A DNA stretch of 64,000 nt from Fructobacillus cardui (GTDB taxonomy: Bacteria; Bacillota; Bacilli; Lactobacillales; Lactobacillaceae): the NCBI RefSeq assembly GCF_023218935.1, contig NZ_JAJIAL010000004.1, one strand, 5' to 3'. The translations under genes were made by a program, and so were the position numbers. The notes beneath the pieces are model-generated. The model saw nothing but the letters and a program-made list of their open reading frames with translations, did no database searches and was not told the DNA's origin. Below are positions 34,126 to 42,102 of the stretch, piece by piece (position 1 is the first letter of the stretch; every line of letters begins with the position of its first letter).

Positions 34126-35040
34126 ATGGCTGAAATCGGTGAAGTTTTTAAGACATTTCGAAAAGGAAAAAATATCACTTTAAAAGAAGCAAGCAGTGGC
34201 ATTGTTTCATATACTTTTTTGTCTAAATTTGAAAGAGGATTGACCGATATTTCCTTCATGCACTTACTAGAATTGTTGGATAGAATTAATGTTCAACTTT
34301 CAGAATTTGAATTCGCTTATCAAAAATCAAATAACTATCTAAATGATTTTCTACCCTCCCTACAAAGAGCCTACCAATCATCCGATATTGATTCCTTAAA
34401 TGATCATCTGCGACGATGGCAAAATAAATCTGATAAATTTTCCAAACTACAAGTAATCCAAATCAAAATGATGTTGACCACACTCGGTAAAGGCACCATT
34501 ACTGAAGATGAAATTAATACTCTACAAAATTATTTTCAAAGCATCGCCAACTGGACATTCTTTGAACTTTACCTCTTTGGGCATGCAATCCCTTTTCTCG
34601 AAGAAAAATTCATGTTAAATCTATTTTTAGAACTGCAAAAAAAGGCCATATTATATGACCTTTTCAGATATGACAGTTTCTCAATGCTCTTTTATATTTA
34701 CAATAATATGATTTTACATATGCTTGAACAGCAAAACGCGGTTGTTGCCCAACAACTCTTGGATAATCTTGCCTCTTACTTTCAAAATCAGAAAAGGGAC
34801 TATTACCATAGTGCACGGTTGCTGAATTTAAAGGGACTGACTTTATACGTTGGTGGCAATAAGGAAAGCGGATTAATGCTTATTAAAAAGTCTAATGTCA
34901 TTACTTTTTTAATACATGACGACTCGCATTTTGAGCTAAATGAAAAAAATTATTTATCAAAATTTTTAAGTAAAGATGAATTAGAGGATGCTTTTAACTT
35001 CAAAGACATCGACCTAATCCATTTAAATAGTTTTGATTGA
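34126..35040 (+). CDS. Rgg/GadR/MutR-family transcriptional regulator
   Basis: 304 residues. N-terminal HTH MAEIGEVFKTFRKGKN, then ITLKEASSGIVSYTFLSKFERG, followed by a long helical repeat domain typical of peptide-responsive Rgg regulators. I chose the ATG at 34126 with AGGT upstream. It is divergent from the MFS pump and likely controls it. I searched the flanks for a short hydrophobic pheromone gene and did not find a convincing one. Confidence 0.88.
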   Translation: MAEIGEVFKTFRKGKNITLKEASSGIVSYTFLSKFERGLTDISFMHLLELLDRINVQLSEFEFAYQKSNNYLNDFLPSLQRAYQSSDIDSLNDHLRRWQNKSDKFSKLQVIQIKMMLTTLGKGTITEDEINTLQNYFQSIANWTFFELYLFGHAIPFLEEKFMLNLFLELQKKAILYDLFRYDSFSMLFYIYNNMILHMLEQQNAVVAQQLLDNLASYFQNQKRDYYHSARLLNLKGLTLYVGGNKESGLMLIKKSNVITFLIHDDSHFELNEKNYLSKFLSKDELEDAFNFKDIDLIHLNSFD

Positions 35041-35235
35041 ATTAACATTAGCGTATTAACTAATCAACCTATTGAAATACGATAAAATTTTTTATTGTAT
35101 AGCCTCTTACTTATTAGTATCCTAATTTTTTAATGCTGTTTCAGAATAACTTAAAAACTGCTATATCGTAATTTATATTATTTTTTCTATATATCACCGA
35201 ATGTACTAATAGTTCATTAGTCTTTTTTCATAAGT

Positions 35236-35243
35236 GATATAAT
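35236..35243 (+). promoter_or_regulatory. Promoter of the antitoxin RNA
   Basis: Extended -10 TGA-TATAAT (TATAAT at 35238-35243), predicting transcription from about 35250 on the plus strand. The -35 region is weak. Confidence 0.65.
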
Positions 35244-35255
35244 AGGGCATAAGAA

Positions 35256-35283
35256 AAGCGGGGTTGTTCGAACAACCCCGCTT
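35256..35283. repeat. Perfect 28-bp palindrome
   Basis: Two 14-base arms meet without a spacer (35256-35269 and 35270-35283) with a TTCGAA centre. On the minus strand it is followed by TTTTCTTAT and can end the toxin mRNA; on the plus strand it forms the 5' hairpin of the antitoxin RNA. Confidence 0.85.
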
Positions 35284-35326
35284 CACTAGCAAACCCGTTA
35301 AACGGTGGCTAGCCTTTATGCTTATT

Positions 35327-35369
35327 AAATAACCATCAACTGGCTAAAGTTGGGATGGTTATTTTTTTT
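35327..35369 (+). terminator. Terminator of the antitoxin RNA
   Basis: Stem AAATAACCATC/GATGGTTATTT extended by AACT/AGTT across a small bulge, followed by eight T (35362-35369). Confidence 0.85.
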
Positions 35370-35463
35370 GACCTAATTTAACGAGATCAATAACAATGCC
35401 GATGAGCGTTAGAACAAACATTCCAAACGCCCACAACAATGTTAAGACATCCACTACGGACAT
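35359..35463 (-). CDS. Holin-like type I toxin peptide
   Basis: 34 residues: a short start MSVVDV, one hydrophobic helix (LTLLWAFGMFVLTLIGIVI) and a charged end VKLGQKK. This plan matches the putative holin-like toxin family (Pfam Hol_Tox) of Lactobacillales. AAAGGAG lies seven bases before the ATG. The 5' leader holds an 18-bp palindrome (35495-35512). On the opposite strand a small RNA with its own promoter and terminator covers the 3' end and downstream region. Such peptides damage the membrane when the antisense RNA is lost. Confidence 0.75.
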   Translation of the reverse strand: MSVVDVLTLLWAFGMFVLTLIGIVIDLVKLGQKK

Positions 35464-35494
35464 CAAGCTTCTCCTTTCCTAGGATGCTGGGGGT

Positions 35495-35512
35495 TATGAT
35501 TTTAAAATCATA
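35495..35512. repeat. 18-bp palindrome in the toxin leader or promoter
   Basis: Perfect inverted repeat TATGATTTT/AAAATCATA, about 30 bases upstream of the toxin ATG. It could be an operator, a -10 region (TATGAT) or a 5' hairpin of the toxin mRNA. Confidence 0.6.
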
Positions 35513-35671
35513 GGCACCATCTTCACTTGTTTGCATACCGATATCATCGCATAAACGCCTCAACCATGCGGTTTATAGCGGTACTGGATAGTTAAACAAT
35601 TCATTGAAAAATGTATTAAAAAAACAATATTACGTCGTTAATAATCCCTTAAAAAGTGCAATCGACATATC

Positions 35672-36205
35672 TTATTTATTACGAACATACTCTTTTAAGA
35701 CCTGATTTCCAAAAAGTTTACTTTGATAAATCAGAATCTCCGCACAGGCCAAGGAATCCTCCAACGCATTATGGTGATGATCCAAACGGATATTCAAAGC
35801 GGCAGAAACCGTGTTGAGCTTATGGTTTTGCAAATCAGGCAAGAGCCGGCGAGAGGTTTGCACAGTATCCAACAGTTGGTAATGAACTTCCGGCAGACCA
35901 TAATAGTCTAGGCAAGCCCGTAAAACTGAAGCATCAAAATTAGCGTTATGCGCCACCACGAGTTTTTCCTCGGTAAATAATGGCGCAATCGTTGGCCAAA
36001 TTTCTGCAAATGTGGGCGCATTGACAACGTCCTTTGGATAAATGCCATGAATTTGCGAATTCCGCGCTGAAAACGGCGTTGGTGGCTTAATCAAGGAATA
36101 AAATTGATCCACAACCTGGTTGTCACGCACGACAACCAAAGCAAGTGAAACAGCCGAATGGCGCTGGTTATTGGCTGTTTCAAAATCAAAAGCGACAAAA
36201 TTCAT
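35672..36205 (-). CDS. DnaQ-like 3'-5' exonuclease
   Basis: 177 residues of the DEDDh exonuclease family: FVAFDFETANN (Asp, Glu), VVAHNANFDASVL (Asp) and HHNALEDSLACAEI (His, Asp). It stands alone without a polymerase domain, like the epsilon-type proteins of lactobacilli used in repair or RNA/DNA end trimming. The ATG overlaps the GNAT stop, making tsaE-GNAT-exonuclease one operon. Confidence 0.9.
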   Translation of the reverse strand: MNFVAFDFETANNQRHSAVSLALVVVRDNQVVDQFYSLIKPPTPFSARNSQIHGIYPKDVVNAPTFAEIWPTIAPLFTEEKLVVAHNANFDASVLRACLDYYGLPEVHYQLLDTVQTSRRLLPDLQNHKLNTVSAALNIRLDHHHNALEDSLACAEILIYQSKLFGNQVLKEYVRNK

Positions 36206-36741
36206 TAGAACAGTAACTCCATTTTTACGAGGTTTGCTTGGCGGCCGGACCGTAGTTCAATTGGCTCCGGTTCTTCACCGACTTCCGTGAAAACAAGCTT
36301 TTTGTATAGATGACGAGCAACCTGATTTTCCAGATCAACATCGAGCCAAAGACGATCATAACCGGCTTCTTTGGCCCAAACAACCATTGCTGCCAGCGTT
36401 GATTGACCAAGTCCATGACCCTGAAAGGCGGCCAAAATCGCCAAGCCAACTTCGCCATCGGCAATCGAGGCAATGCCAACAGCAACCGCGTCACTGTCTT
36501 CTTCATGGCCCAATGGCTTGGCCCAAACCAACCAAGTCTTGTTGGGCAGGTCATCGTTTTTCAAATCAGCTTCTACAACTGACGATTGATTAGACGCTGC
36601 CAGTGAATCACGGACTTCCGCTAATTCAAAAGTATCCGATTCCTGTTTCAATTGCACCAGCAAATCTTGGGCAGCTTGGGCCTGCTGGAGGTCCAAGCCA
36701 AGCATTGAGTACTCATAGTGGTCAAATTGTGCTGCAATCAT
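36205..36741 (-). CDS. GNAT-family N-acetyltransferase next to tsaE
   Basis: 178 residues. The acetyl-CoA binding loop is GLAILAAFQGHGLGQSTLA and the late LWLDVDLENQVARHLYKKLVF is typical of GNAT strand 5 to helix 4. It overlaps tsaE by four bases (ATGA) and the exonuclease by one. In many Firmicutes a GNAT (RimI) sits by tsaE, but the low similarity here makes RimI uncertain. Confidence 0.85.
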   Translation of the reverse strand: MIAAQFDHYEYSMLGLDLQQAQAAQDLLVQLKQESDTFELAEVRDSLAASNQSSVVEADLKNDDLPNKTWLVWAKPLGHEEDSDAVAVGIASIADGEVGLAILAAFQGHGLGQSTLAAMVVWAKEAGYDRLWLDVDLENQVARHLYKKLVFTEVGEEPEPIELRSGRQANLVKMELLF

Positions 36742-37196
36742 CCGTGTAAGTCCTCCTCAATTTGAGTGGCTTGGCCCAAGCCCCGAACCACAATTTCACG
36801 ATCAGAGTCTGCGCCCGCCATGCGGGTAAAGGTCATTTCTAAGCGATCATTTGGCAAAAGATCCGCCATGTACTGGGGCCATTCAATCAAAGTGACGCCA
36901 TCAGTGCCCAGATAGTCTTCGAACCCTTGGTCGGCTGCACCCATATTTTCAAGACGATAAGCGTCGAAATGGTAAAGTGGAATTCGCCCTTCCTCATAAG
37001 TGTTCAGGATATTAAAAGTCGGGCTTTTAACCCGACTCGTAATTCCCAAGGCTTTCGCCAATCCCTGAGTAAAGGTCGTCTTACCAGCGCCCAAGTCGCC
37101 TTGGAGGGTCACCACCAGGCCGGGGTAAACGAGCTTGGCTAATTGCTCAGCCAACGCCTGGGTTTCTTTTGGATTGTTCGTCTGATAGCTTTTCAT
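36738..37196 (-). CDS. tsaE: tRNA t6A biosynthesis ATPase TsaE
   Basis: P-loop ATPase that drives the TsaBDE complex making N6-threonylcarbamoyl-adenosine at tRNA position 37. 152 residues with Walker A GDLGAGKTTFTQG, switch SPTF and LYHFDAYRL. The ATG at 37196 lies seven bases after a TGT-TATAAT box with no ribosome site, so the mRNA is probably leaderless. A GTG 14 codons upstream also lacks a ribosome site. Divergent from budA. Confidence 0.93.
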   Translation of the reverse strand: MKSYQTNNPKETQALAEQLAKLVYPGLVVTLQGDLGAGKTTFTQGLAKALGITSRVKSPTFNILNTYEEGRIPLYHFDAYRLENMGAADQGFEDYLGTDGVTLIEWPQYMADLLPNDRLEMTFTRMAGADSDREIVVRGLGQATQIEEDLHG

Positions 37197-37203
37197 ATTC
37201 CAT

Positions 37204-37212
37204 ATTATAACA
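37204..37212 (-). promoter_or_regulatory. Extended -10 promoter of tsaE (leaderless geometry)
   Basis: TGT-TATAAT (TATAAT at 37209-37204) followed by seven bases and the ATG. Confidence 0.6.
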
Positions 37213-37339
37213 CTGCCATTTAACTGAGCACTGGGCACTTTGTTGGTTTTTTTGTCCTGATTTTAAAAATTTCTTGTCAGTCCCCCAGTTGATAGGAGTA
37301 CAATAAAAATAATCAAAAGAATTGAGAGGATTTTTACGA

Positions 37340-38050
37340 ATGTCAAAAACAACTTTATTCCAAGTTGGCACGATGCAGCTACTCGCTAACAGCCTCTTAG
37401 ACGGGACAATGTCCATCCACGACCTCCTGCAACACGGCGATTTTGGAATCGGCACAGGTCAAGGTCTAGATGGCGAACTGATTATCTTAGATGGGAAAGC
37501 CTACCATACCTTGGTCTCTGGCGAATCTGAAGTACCGGACGAAAATTTCAGCTCCCCATTTGCTGCCGCTCATCACGGTGATTTCAAAGATTTTGGAACA
37601 GCGGAAAATGCTGATTTGGAAGTCGTTTTACAGGACACCATCGACAAGTTACAGGCGCAAAATCAGTTTGCAGCTTTCTTGGTCGAAGGAGAATTTGAAA
37701 CCATGACCACTCGCTCAGCTGCGGGTAGCCAAAAACCATACCCATCCCTAACTGAAGTCGCCGAAAAGCAACAGGTCTTTCACGGTTCAAAAGTTAAGGG
37801 TCGTCTCCTTTCCTATTACGCACCAGCTATTTACCAGGGCGTCACCGTAGCAGGCTTCCATTCCCACTTCCTTTCCGATGACCATGACCTTTCTGGCCAC
37901 GTTTTGACCGGAAAAGTTTTGTCAGCCACTGTGAAGGTGCAAAAGTTCGATACCATCGAACAAGTCTTGCCTACTGAAAACCCTGATTTTAAGGCTGCTG
38001 ATTTGACTGACTTGTCGATGGTTCACAAAGCCATTGAAGCGGCTGAATAA
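37340..38050 (+). CDS. budA: Alpha-acetolactate decarboxylase
   Basis: Converts alpha-acetolactate to acetoin, the step that diverts pyruvate away from lactate and branched-chain amino acids. 236 residues, family length. The zinc His cluster is GFHSHFLSDDHDLSGH, and the substrate-site Glu and Arg lie in EGEFETMTTRS. I chose the ATG at 37340 with GAGAGG upstream; the earlier TTG is inside that site. Single gene; acetolactate synthase is not nearby. Confidence 0.95.
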   Translation: MSKTTLFQVGTMQLLANSLLDGTMSIHDLLQHGDFGIGTGQGLDGELIILDGKAYHTLVSGESEVPDENFSSPFAAAHHGDFKDFGTAENADLEVVLQDTIDKLQAQNQFAAFLVEGEFETMTTRSAAGSQKPYPSLTEVAEKQQVFHGSKVKGRLLSYYAPAIYQGVTVAGFHSHFLSDDHDLSGHVLTGKVLSATVKVQKFDTIEQVLPTENPDFKAADLTDLSMVHKAIEAAE

Positions 38051-38077
38051 GTTCCATAAAATACATTTAAATCAACA

Positions 38078-38157
38078 AAAAAACAGTTGCCGTGGTGGTA
38101 GGCCTCAAAATTTGGACAAACAAATTTCGGGGTTCACATCAACAGCAACTGTTTTTT
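38078..38157. terminator. Nested bidirectional terminator between budA and queA
   Basis: Outer arms AAAAAACAGTTGC and GCAACTGTTTTTT (13 bp) enclose about 54 bases with an inner stem AAATTTG/CAAATTT. It is larger than a plain terminator and serves both convergent genes. Confidence 0.85.
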
Positions 38158-38160
38158 ATT

Positions 38161-39222
38161 TTACTTATGAATAAACATCGCATCCCCAAAGGAAAAGAAC
38201 CGGTACTTGGCTTCAACCGCATGGTGATAGGCATTCAAAATGTTCTCGCGGCCGGTAAAGGCTGCAACCAACATCACCAAAGTTGACTTTGGCAAATGGA
38301 AATTAGTGATAAAGGCATCAACAACTCGCCACTGGTAACCAGGCTTAATAAAAATTTCCGTCCAACCAGAATCGGCCTGAAGTTGCCCATCAAATTTCGA
38401 ACCAATTGTTTCCAACGTTCGAATAGACGTCGTCCCAGTAGCAACGATTCGACCACCCTGCTCACGGACCTTATTCAATGTGGCCGCTGCTTCTGCACTC
38501 AATTGATAAAACTCAGAATGCATCTGATGGTCTTCAATATTTTCTTCTTCCACTGGTCGGAAGGTTCCCAAACCAACATGCAATGTTAATTCCACCAGTT
38601 CAACGCCCTTATCGGCAACCTTTTGCAGCAATTCTGGTGTCCAATGCAGGCCGGCAGTTGGTGCAGCAGCTGAACCATCCACCTTGGAGTAAACCGTTTG
38701 ATACCGCTCTTGGTCTGCCAACTTTTCCTTAATGTATGGTGGCAAAGGCATTTCACCCAGCTCGTTCAAGCGTTCCATAAAGATGCCGTCATAAGAAAAT
38801 TCAACATAGCGGCCGCCGTGTTCCAATTCACCAACAATCGTCGCCGTCATCACGGGCTTTTCTGGATCATTACCAAAAAGAATCGTTGATCCAATTGGTG
38901 ATTTTTTAGCTGGTTTTACCAACGTTTCCCAAACATCCCCATGGTCTTGGCGCAATAATAGAACTTCAGCATGGCCACCAGTCTCTGGACGAATTCCGTG
39001 TAACCGGGCTGGCAAAACTCGCGAATTATTCATCACCAAGGCATCGCCCGGGTTCAAATAGTCCAAAATGTCATAAAAATGCCGGTCCTCATAGGCCCCA
39101 GTTTCGGCATTCAGCACTAAGAGACGAGATGTATCGCGTTCCTTTAATGGCGTTTGCGCAATTAATTCTTGGGGTAAGTCATAGTCAAAATCTGATAATT
39201 GGTAGTGTTTTTCTTCTGTCAT
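38161..39222 (-). CDS. queA: S-adenosylmethionine:tRNA ribosyltransferase-isomerase
   Basis: Makes epoxyqueuosine from preQ1 at tRNA position 34; 353 residues, full length. Signatures are FDYDLPQELIAQTP, RDTSRLLVL, VMNNSRVLPARL, PTAGLHWTPELL, and LPKSTLVMLVAAF near the end. The ribosome site is weak (AAAAGAAATTT). ruvB lies upstream, the usual ruvB-queA order. tgt and yajC are not in the window. Confidence 0.96.
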   Translation of the reverse strand: MTEEKHYQLSDFDYDLPQELIAQTPLKERDTSRLLVLNAETGAYEDRHFYDILDYLNPGDALVMNNSRVLPARLHGIRPETGGHAEVLLLRQDHGDVWETLVKPAKKSPIGSTILFGNDPEKPVMTATIVGELEHGGRYVEFSYDGIFMERLNELGEMPLPPYIKEKLADQERYQTVYSKVDGSAAAPTAGLHWTPELLQKVADKGVELVELTLHVGLGTFRPVEEENIEDHQMHSEFYQLSAEAAATLNKVREQGGRIVATGTTSIRTLETIGSKFDGQLQADSGWTEIFIKPGYQWRVVDAFITNFHLPKSTLVMLVAAFTGRENILNAYHHAVEAKYRFFSFGDAMFIHK

Positions 39223-39328
39223 AAATTTCTTTTAAATTCTTTTATTCATCAGCCAGCAGGCTGTTAGTGTTTATGCTTTCGAGCAAATATACTCTAGTCC
39301 GGACCTTAATTCATCAAAAACGAGCAAA

Positions 39329-40408
39329 TCAGTCCTTTGGTTCAGGCACCGGCCGGCCCAAATGTTGGTAGGCCGCTTCCGTCACCACCCGACCTCTTGG
39401 GGTCCGGCGAATAAAGCCTAATTGCAGCAGGTAAGGCTCCACCATCGACTCCAACGTGTCGGCTTCTTCCCCGATATTAGCAGCAATGGTCGCAAGACCA
39501 ACCGGTCCACCATGATAAAAATCAATCATAGCGTTTAGCAGCTTATGATCGGTATCATCCAGGCCCTTTTGATCAACGCGCAACTTATCTAAGGCCGTTT
39601 CCACCAAGTCGGTATCAATCGCTTCTTTTCCAGCAACTTGGGCAAAGTCGCGCACCCGCTTCAACAGCCGATTGGCAATTCGCGGTGTTCCTCGTGACCG
39701 GGAGGCCACGGCATAGGCGCCGTCCTTTGTAATGGGCGCCTCGAAAATATCGGCCGTCCGGACCACAATCTGTTGTAAGTCTTCTGGCTGATAGTACTCG
39801 AGCGAGTTAATGATGCCAAAACGATCACGCAAAGGCTTGGAAAGCATCCCAGGACGAGTCGTTGCACCAACTAGAGTAAAGGGTGGCAAAGGAAAATGAA
39901 CGGCTCTGGCAGTTGGTCCCTGCCCGACCATGATATCGATAAAATAATCCTCCATGGCGGAATACAACATTTCCTCAATCGCCGTTGGCAGGCGGTGAAT
40001 TTCATCAATAAAAAGCACATCCCCTGGTTCCAGACCATTGAGCAAGGCAACTAAATCGCCACCCTTTTCAATTGCCGGACCAGAGGCTGTCTTCAGATGC
40101 ACACCTAGTTCATTAGCAATAATCATTGCTAGCGTTGTCTTTCCTAACCCTGGCGGTCCGAAAAGCAGAACGTGGTCAAGGGCTTCTTCACGCATTTTAG
40201 CGGCTTGGAGATAAACCGCCAGCTCCTCTTTTAATGGCTGTTGACCAATATATTCCCGCAGGTACTTAGGTCGCAGGGAAAGCTCATCTTGCTGGTCTCT
40301 TGCATTTTCAGCTGCATCACGCAGCAATTCATCCGTTTCATTTTGGCCTTCAAACCAAGTATTAAATTGTGGGTTTTCATCAGTCATATCATTACTATTA
40401 TAGCGCAT
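39329..40408 (-). CDS. ruvB: Holliday junction branch-migration helicase RuvB
   Basis: AAA+ motor of RuvAB; 359 residues. Walker A GPPGLGKTTLA, Walker B FIDEIHRL, sensor GATTRPGML and the C-terminal winged helix RTPRGRVVTEAAYQHL. The ATG at 40408 follows GGAGG by seven bases. A second in-frame ATG at 40387 also has a TATAAT nine bases upstream, so the promoter-like word lies inside the first codons. I keep the start with the ribosome site. ruvA is not adjacent. Confidence 0.96.
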   Translation of the reverse strand: MRYNSNDMTDENPQFNTWFEGQNETDELLRDAAENARDQQDELSLRPKYLREYIGQQPLKEELAVYLQAAKMREEALDHVLLFGPPGLGKTTLAMIIANELGVHLKTASGPAIEKGGDLVALLNGLEPGDVLFIDEIHRLPTAIEEMLYSAMEDYFIDIMVGQGPTARAVHFPLPPFTLVGATTRPGMLSKPLRDRFGIINSLEYYQPEDLQQIVVRTADIFEAPITKDGAYAVASRSRGTPRIANRLLKRVRDFAQVAGKEAIDTDLVETALDKLRVDQKGLDDTDHKLLNAMIDFYHGGPVGLATIAANIGEEADTLESMVEPYLLQLGFIRRTPRGRVVTEAAYQHLGRPVPEPKD

Positions 40409-40443
40409 TTGTCCGCCTCCTTCCCTGCTTGCTTGGCAAAATA

Positions 40444-40469
40444 AAAGACGACCAATTCCGGTCGTCTTG
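40444..40469 (-). terminator. Terminator after rdgB
   Basis: AAGACGACC/GGTCGTCTT arms with a six-base loop and TTATTTT on the minus strand. Confidence 0.85.
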
Positions 40470-40483
40470 TCGAATCAAAGGCC

Positions 40484-41089
40484 TTACTGATTTAGCCAAG
40501 CCGGTAGCGCCTTGACTAACTTTTCTAGAGCCCGGCCCCGATGTGAAATCAGGTTCTTCTCAGACACCGTTAATTGAGCAAATGTCTTTTGCAGTGGTTC
40601 GTAATAAAAGATTGGGTCGTAGCCAAACTTGTTGTCACCAATCTCTGTCTCCGTGACTTGCCCGTCAACATGGCCACTAACAACCAAAGGTTCTTTACCA
40701 GGACCAACCAGTTCGAGAACGGTCGTGAATTGCGCTTGCCGGTCCTGTCCTGATTTTCCAGCTAACTTAGCCAAAACCTTGGCATTATTGGCATCATCAT
40801 CGTGGTCGCCTGCATAGCGAGCCGAATAAACTCCTGGCTCGCCGTTTAAGGCTGCAATCGTTAACCCGGAATCATCAGCCATGATATAGTCGTCTGGATA
40901 GACGGCCGCTAGAGCAGCCGTCTTTTTATGAACGTTTTCTGCAAAGGTTGTGCCATCTTCAATAATTTCAGGAATCTCATCCAAGTCTTTTAAAGACAAA
41001 ATATCCCAGCCCAAATCGAGCTTGGCCAATGCCTCCTTTATTTCTTGAACTTTATGGGCGTTGCCAGTGGCGATAATTAAGCGCGTCAT
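40484..41089 (-). CDS. rdgB: dITP/XTP pyrophosphatase (RdgB/HAM1)
   Basis: House-cleaning nucleotidase that removes ITP and XTP; 201 residues. Motifs are IIATGNAHKVQEIK, MADDSGLTIAALNGEPGVYSARYAG, FGYDPIF and SHRGRALEKL. I chose the ATG at 41089 with AAGGAG five bases upstream; the longer frame overlaps the murI end region without a ribosome site. It lies directly after murI, a standard murI-rdgB pair. Confidence 0.95.
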   Translation of the reverse strand: MTRLIIATGNAHKVQEIKEALAKLDLGWDILSLKDLDEIPEIIEDGTTFAENVHKKTAALAAVYPDDYIMADDSGLTIAALNGEPGVYSARYAGDHDDDANNAKVLAKLAGKSGQDRQAQFTTVLELVGPGKEPLVVSGHVDGQVTETEIGDNKFGYDPIFYYEPLQKTFAQLTVSEKNLISHRGRALEKLVKALPAWLNQ

Positions 41090-41171
41090 CGTTGCTCCTT
41101 CTTTTACAAAATCAGAGTTACTTTCTTTAACAGGTTGGACCACCTAACTGCTGGTCACTAATCCACTGCAA

Positions 41172-42005
41172 TCAATCTGTTGCCGGTAAATTTAGGTGAG
41201 TAAAATGCCAATCGTGTTTTGAACCCAGCCATTGCTCGGCAATGGTTGAAAAAGTTGAGACCGGCCCAGTTGTATAGAGTTGGTACTGCTTGTTTTCTGG
41301 GTGAACCGCCATGTCGCTATCAGCCAACAAGTCCTGTTCTTTCAGGATAGTCGCTAATTTTTGCGCTGTGGCAACTCCCGGATCAACTAGGGTTACCTCT
41401 GGTAAGGCCTGTTGAATGACGTCTGCCAATAGCGGAAAGTGCGTGCAACCAAGCACCAACGTGTCGATACCTGCCTCTTTAAGAGGCTGCAAATGATCTT
41501 TAACAATTTCAGCCACCTCAGCGTCCTGATAGCGGTTTTGCTCAACGAATTGGACAAAATCAGGCTCTGCTTGTGCAAAAACCTGACTACCCGGCGCCGC
41601 CGCCTGAATCTCAGCCTGGTACTGACCTGAATCCACGGTTCCCTCAGTTGCTATGACACCAATTTTCTTCGTCTTACTTGCCAAAACGGCCGATTGGACA
41701 CCGGAATCAATCACACCGATAACCGGAATGGCCAAGTCTTCTTGTAAGCCAGGTAAGGCGCAGGCAGTTGCCGTATTGCAGGCAATCACCAGCGCCTTAA
41801 TGTCATGGCTTTCAATTAAATAGTCGGCAATTTGTCGGGTAAAATCAGCGACTTCCTCTGGCTCGCGAGGGCCATAAGGCATTCGTGCTGTATCGCCAAC
41901 ATAAGCGATGGCTTCTGCCGGCAATGATTGAACGGCCGCTTTTAAGACGGTCAAACCGCCAATACCAGAGTCCATCATGCCAATTGTTTTTGTATTTTTC
42001 TTCAT
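41172..42005 (-). CDS. murI: Glutamate racemase
   Basis: Supplies D-glutamate for peptidoglycan; 277 residues. The two catalytic cysteines sit in VIACNTATACALPGL and VLGCTHFPLL; the N-terminus GMMDSGIGGLTVLK has the acidic residue of the active site. The ATG has no close ribosome site, and a TTGCAA-16-GATAAT promoter ends only nine bases upstream, so the leader is about three bases or none. Divergent from yslB; rdgB follows. Confidence 0.95.
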   Translation of the reverse strand: MKKNTKTIGMMDSGIGGLTVLKAAVQSLPAEAIAYVGDTARMPYGPREPEEVADFTRQIADYLIESHDIKALVIACNTATACALPGLQEDLAIPVIGVIDSGVQSAVLASKTKKIGVIATEGTVDSGQYQAEIQAAAPGSQVFAQAEPDFVQFVEQNRYQDAEVAEIVKDHLQPLKEAGIDTLVLGCTHFPLLADVIQQALPEVTLVDPGVATAQKLATILKEQDLLADSDMAVHPENKQYQLYTTGPVSTFSTIAEQWLGSKHDWHFTHLNLPATD

Positions 42006-42014
42006 AATAGTCTT

Positions 42015-42042
42015 ATTATCTTCCCTTCAAAACAAATTGCAA
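42015..42042 (-). promoter_or_regulatory. murI promoter (very short leader)
   Basis: -35 TTGCAA (42042-42037), 16-base spacer, -10 GATAAT (42020-42015), nine bases before the ATG. Confidence 0.5.
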
Positions 42043-42102
42043 GCCTTTGCACCCGTTTAATCTCTCTTTTGCTATAATAACGGAAGAAAGGAATCTTTAC
42101 TT

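Larger units (their letters stand above)
35250..35369 (+). ncRNA. Putative antisense antitoxin RNA of a type I toxin-antitoxin locus
   Basis: About 120 bases on the plus strand, opposite the 3' end and 3' untranslated region of the toxin gene. It begins just after an extended -10 box, folds a perfect 14-bp palindrome hairpin (35256-35283), a second hairpin with CTAGC/GCTAG arms (35286-35312), and ends in a strong hairpin (35327-35364) with eight U. There is no open frame. The terminator U-run is the complement of the last Lys codons of the toxin. The arrangement fits convergent, 3'-overlapping type I systems. Confidence 0.7.

Noticed and set aside
35041..35235. Search for a short hydrophobic pheromone gene beside the Rgg regulator
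   Set aside because: No frame with ribosome site and a hydrophobic 20-30 residue product was found.
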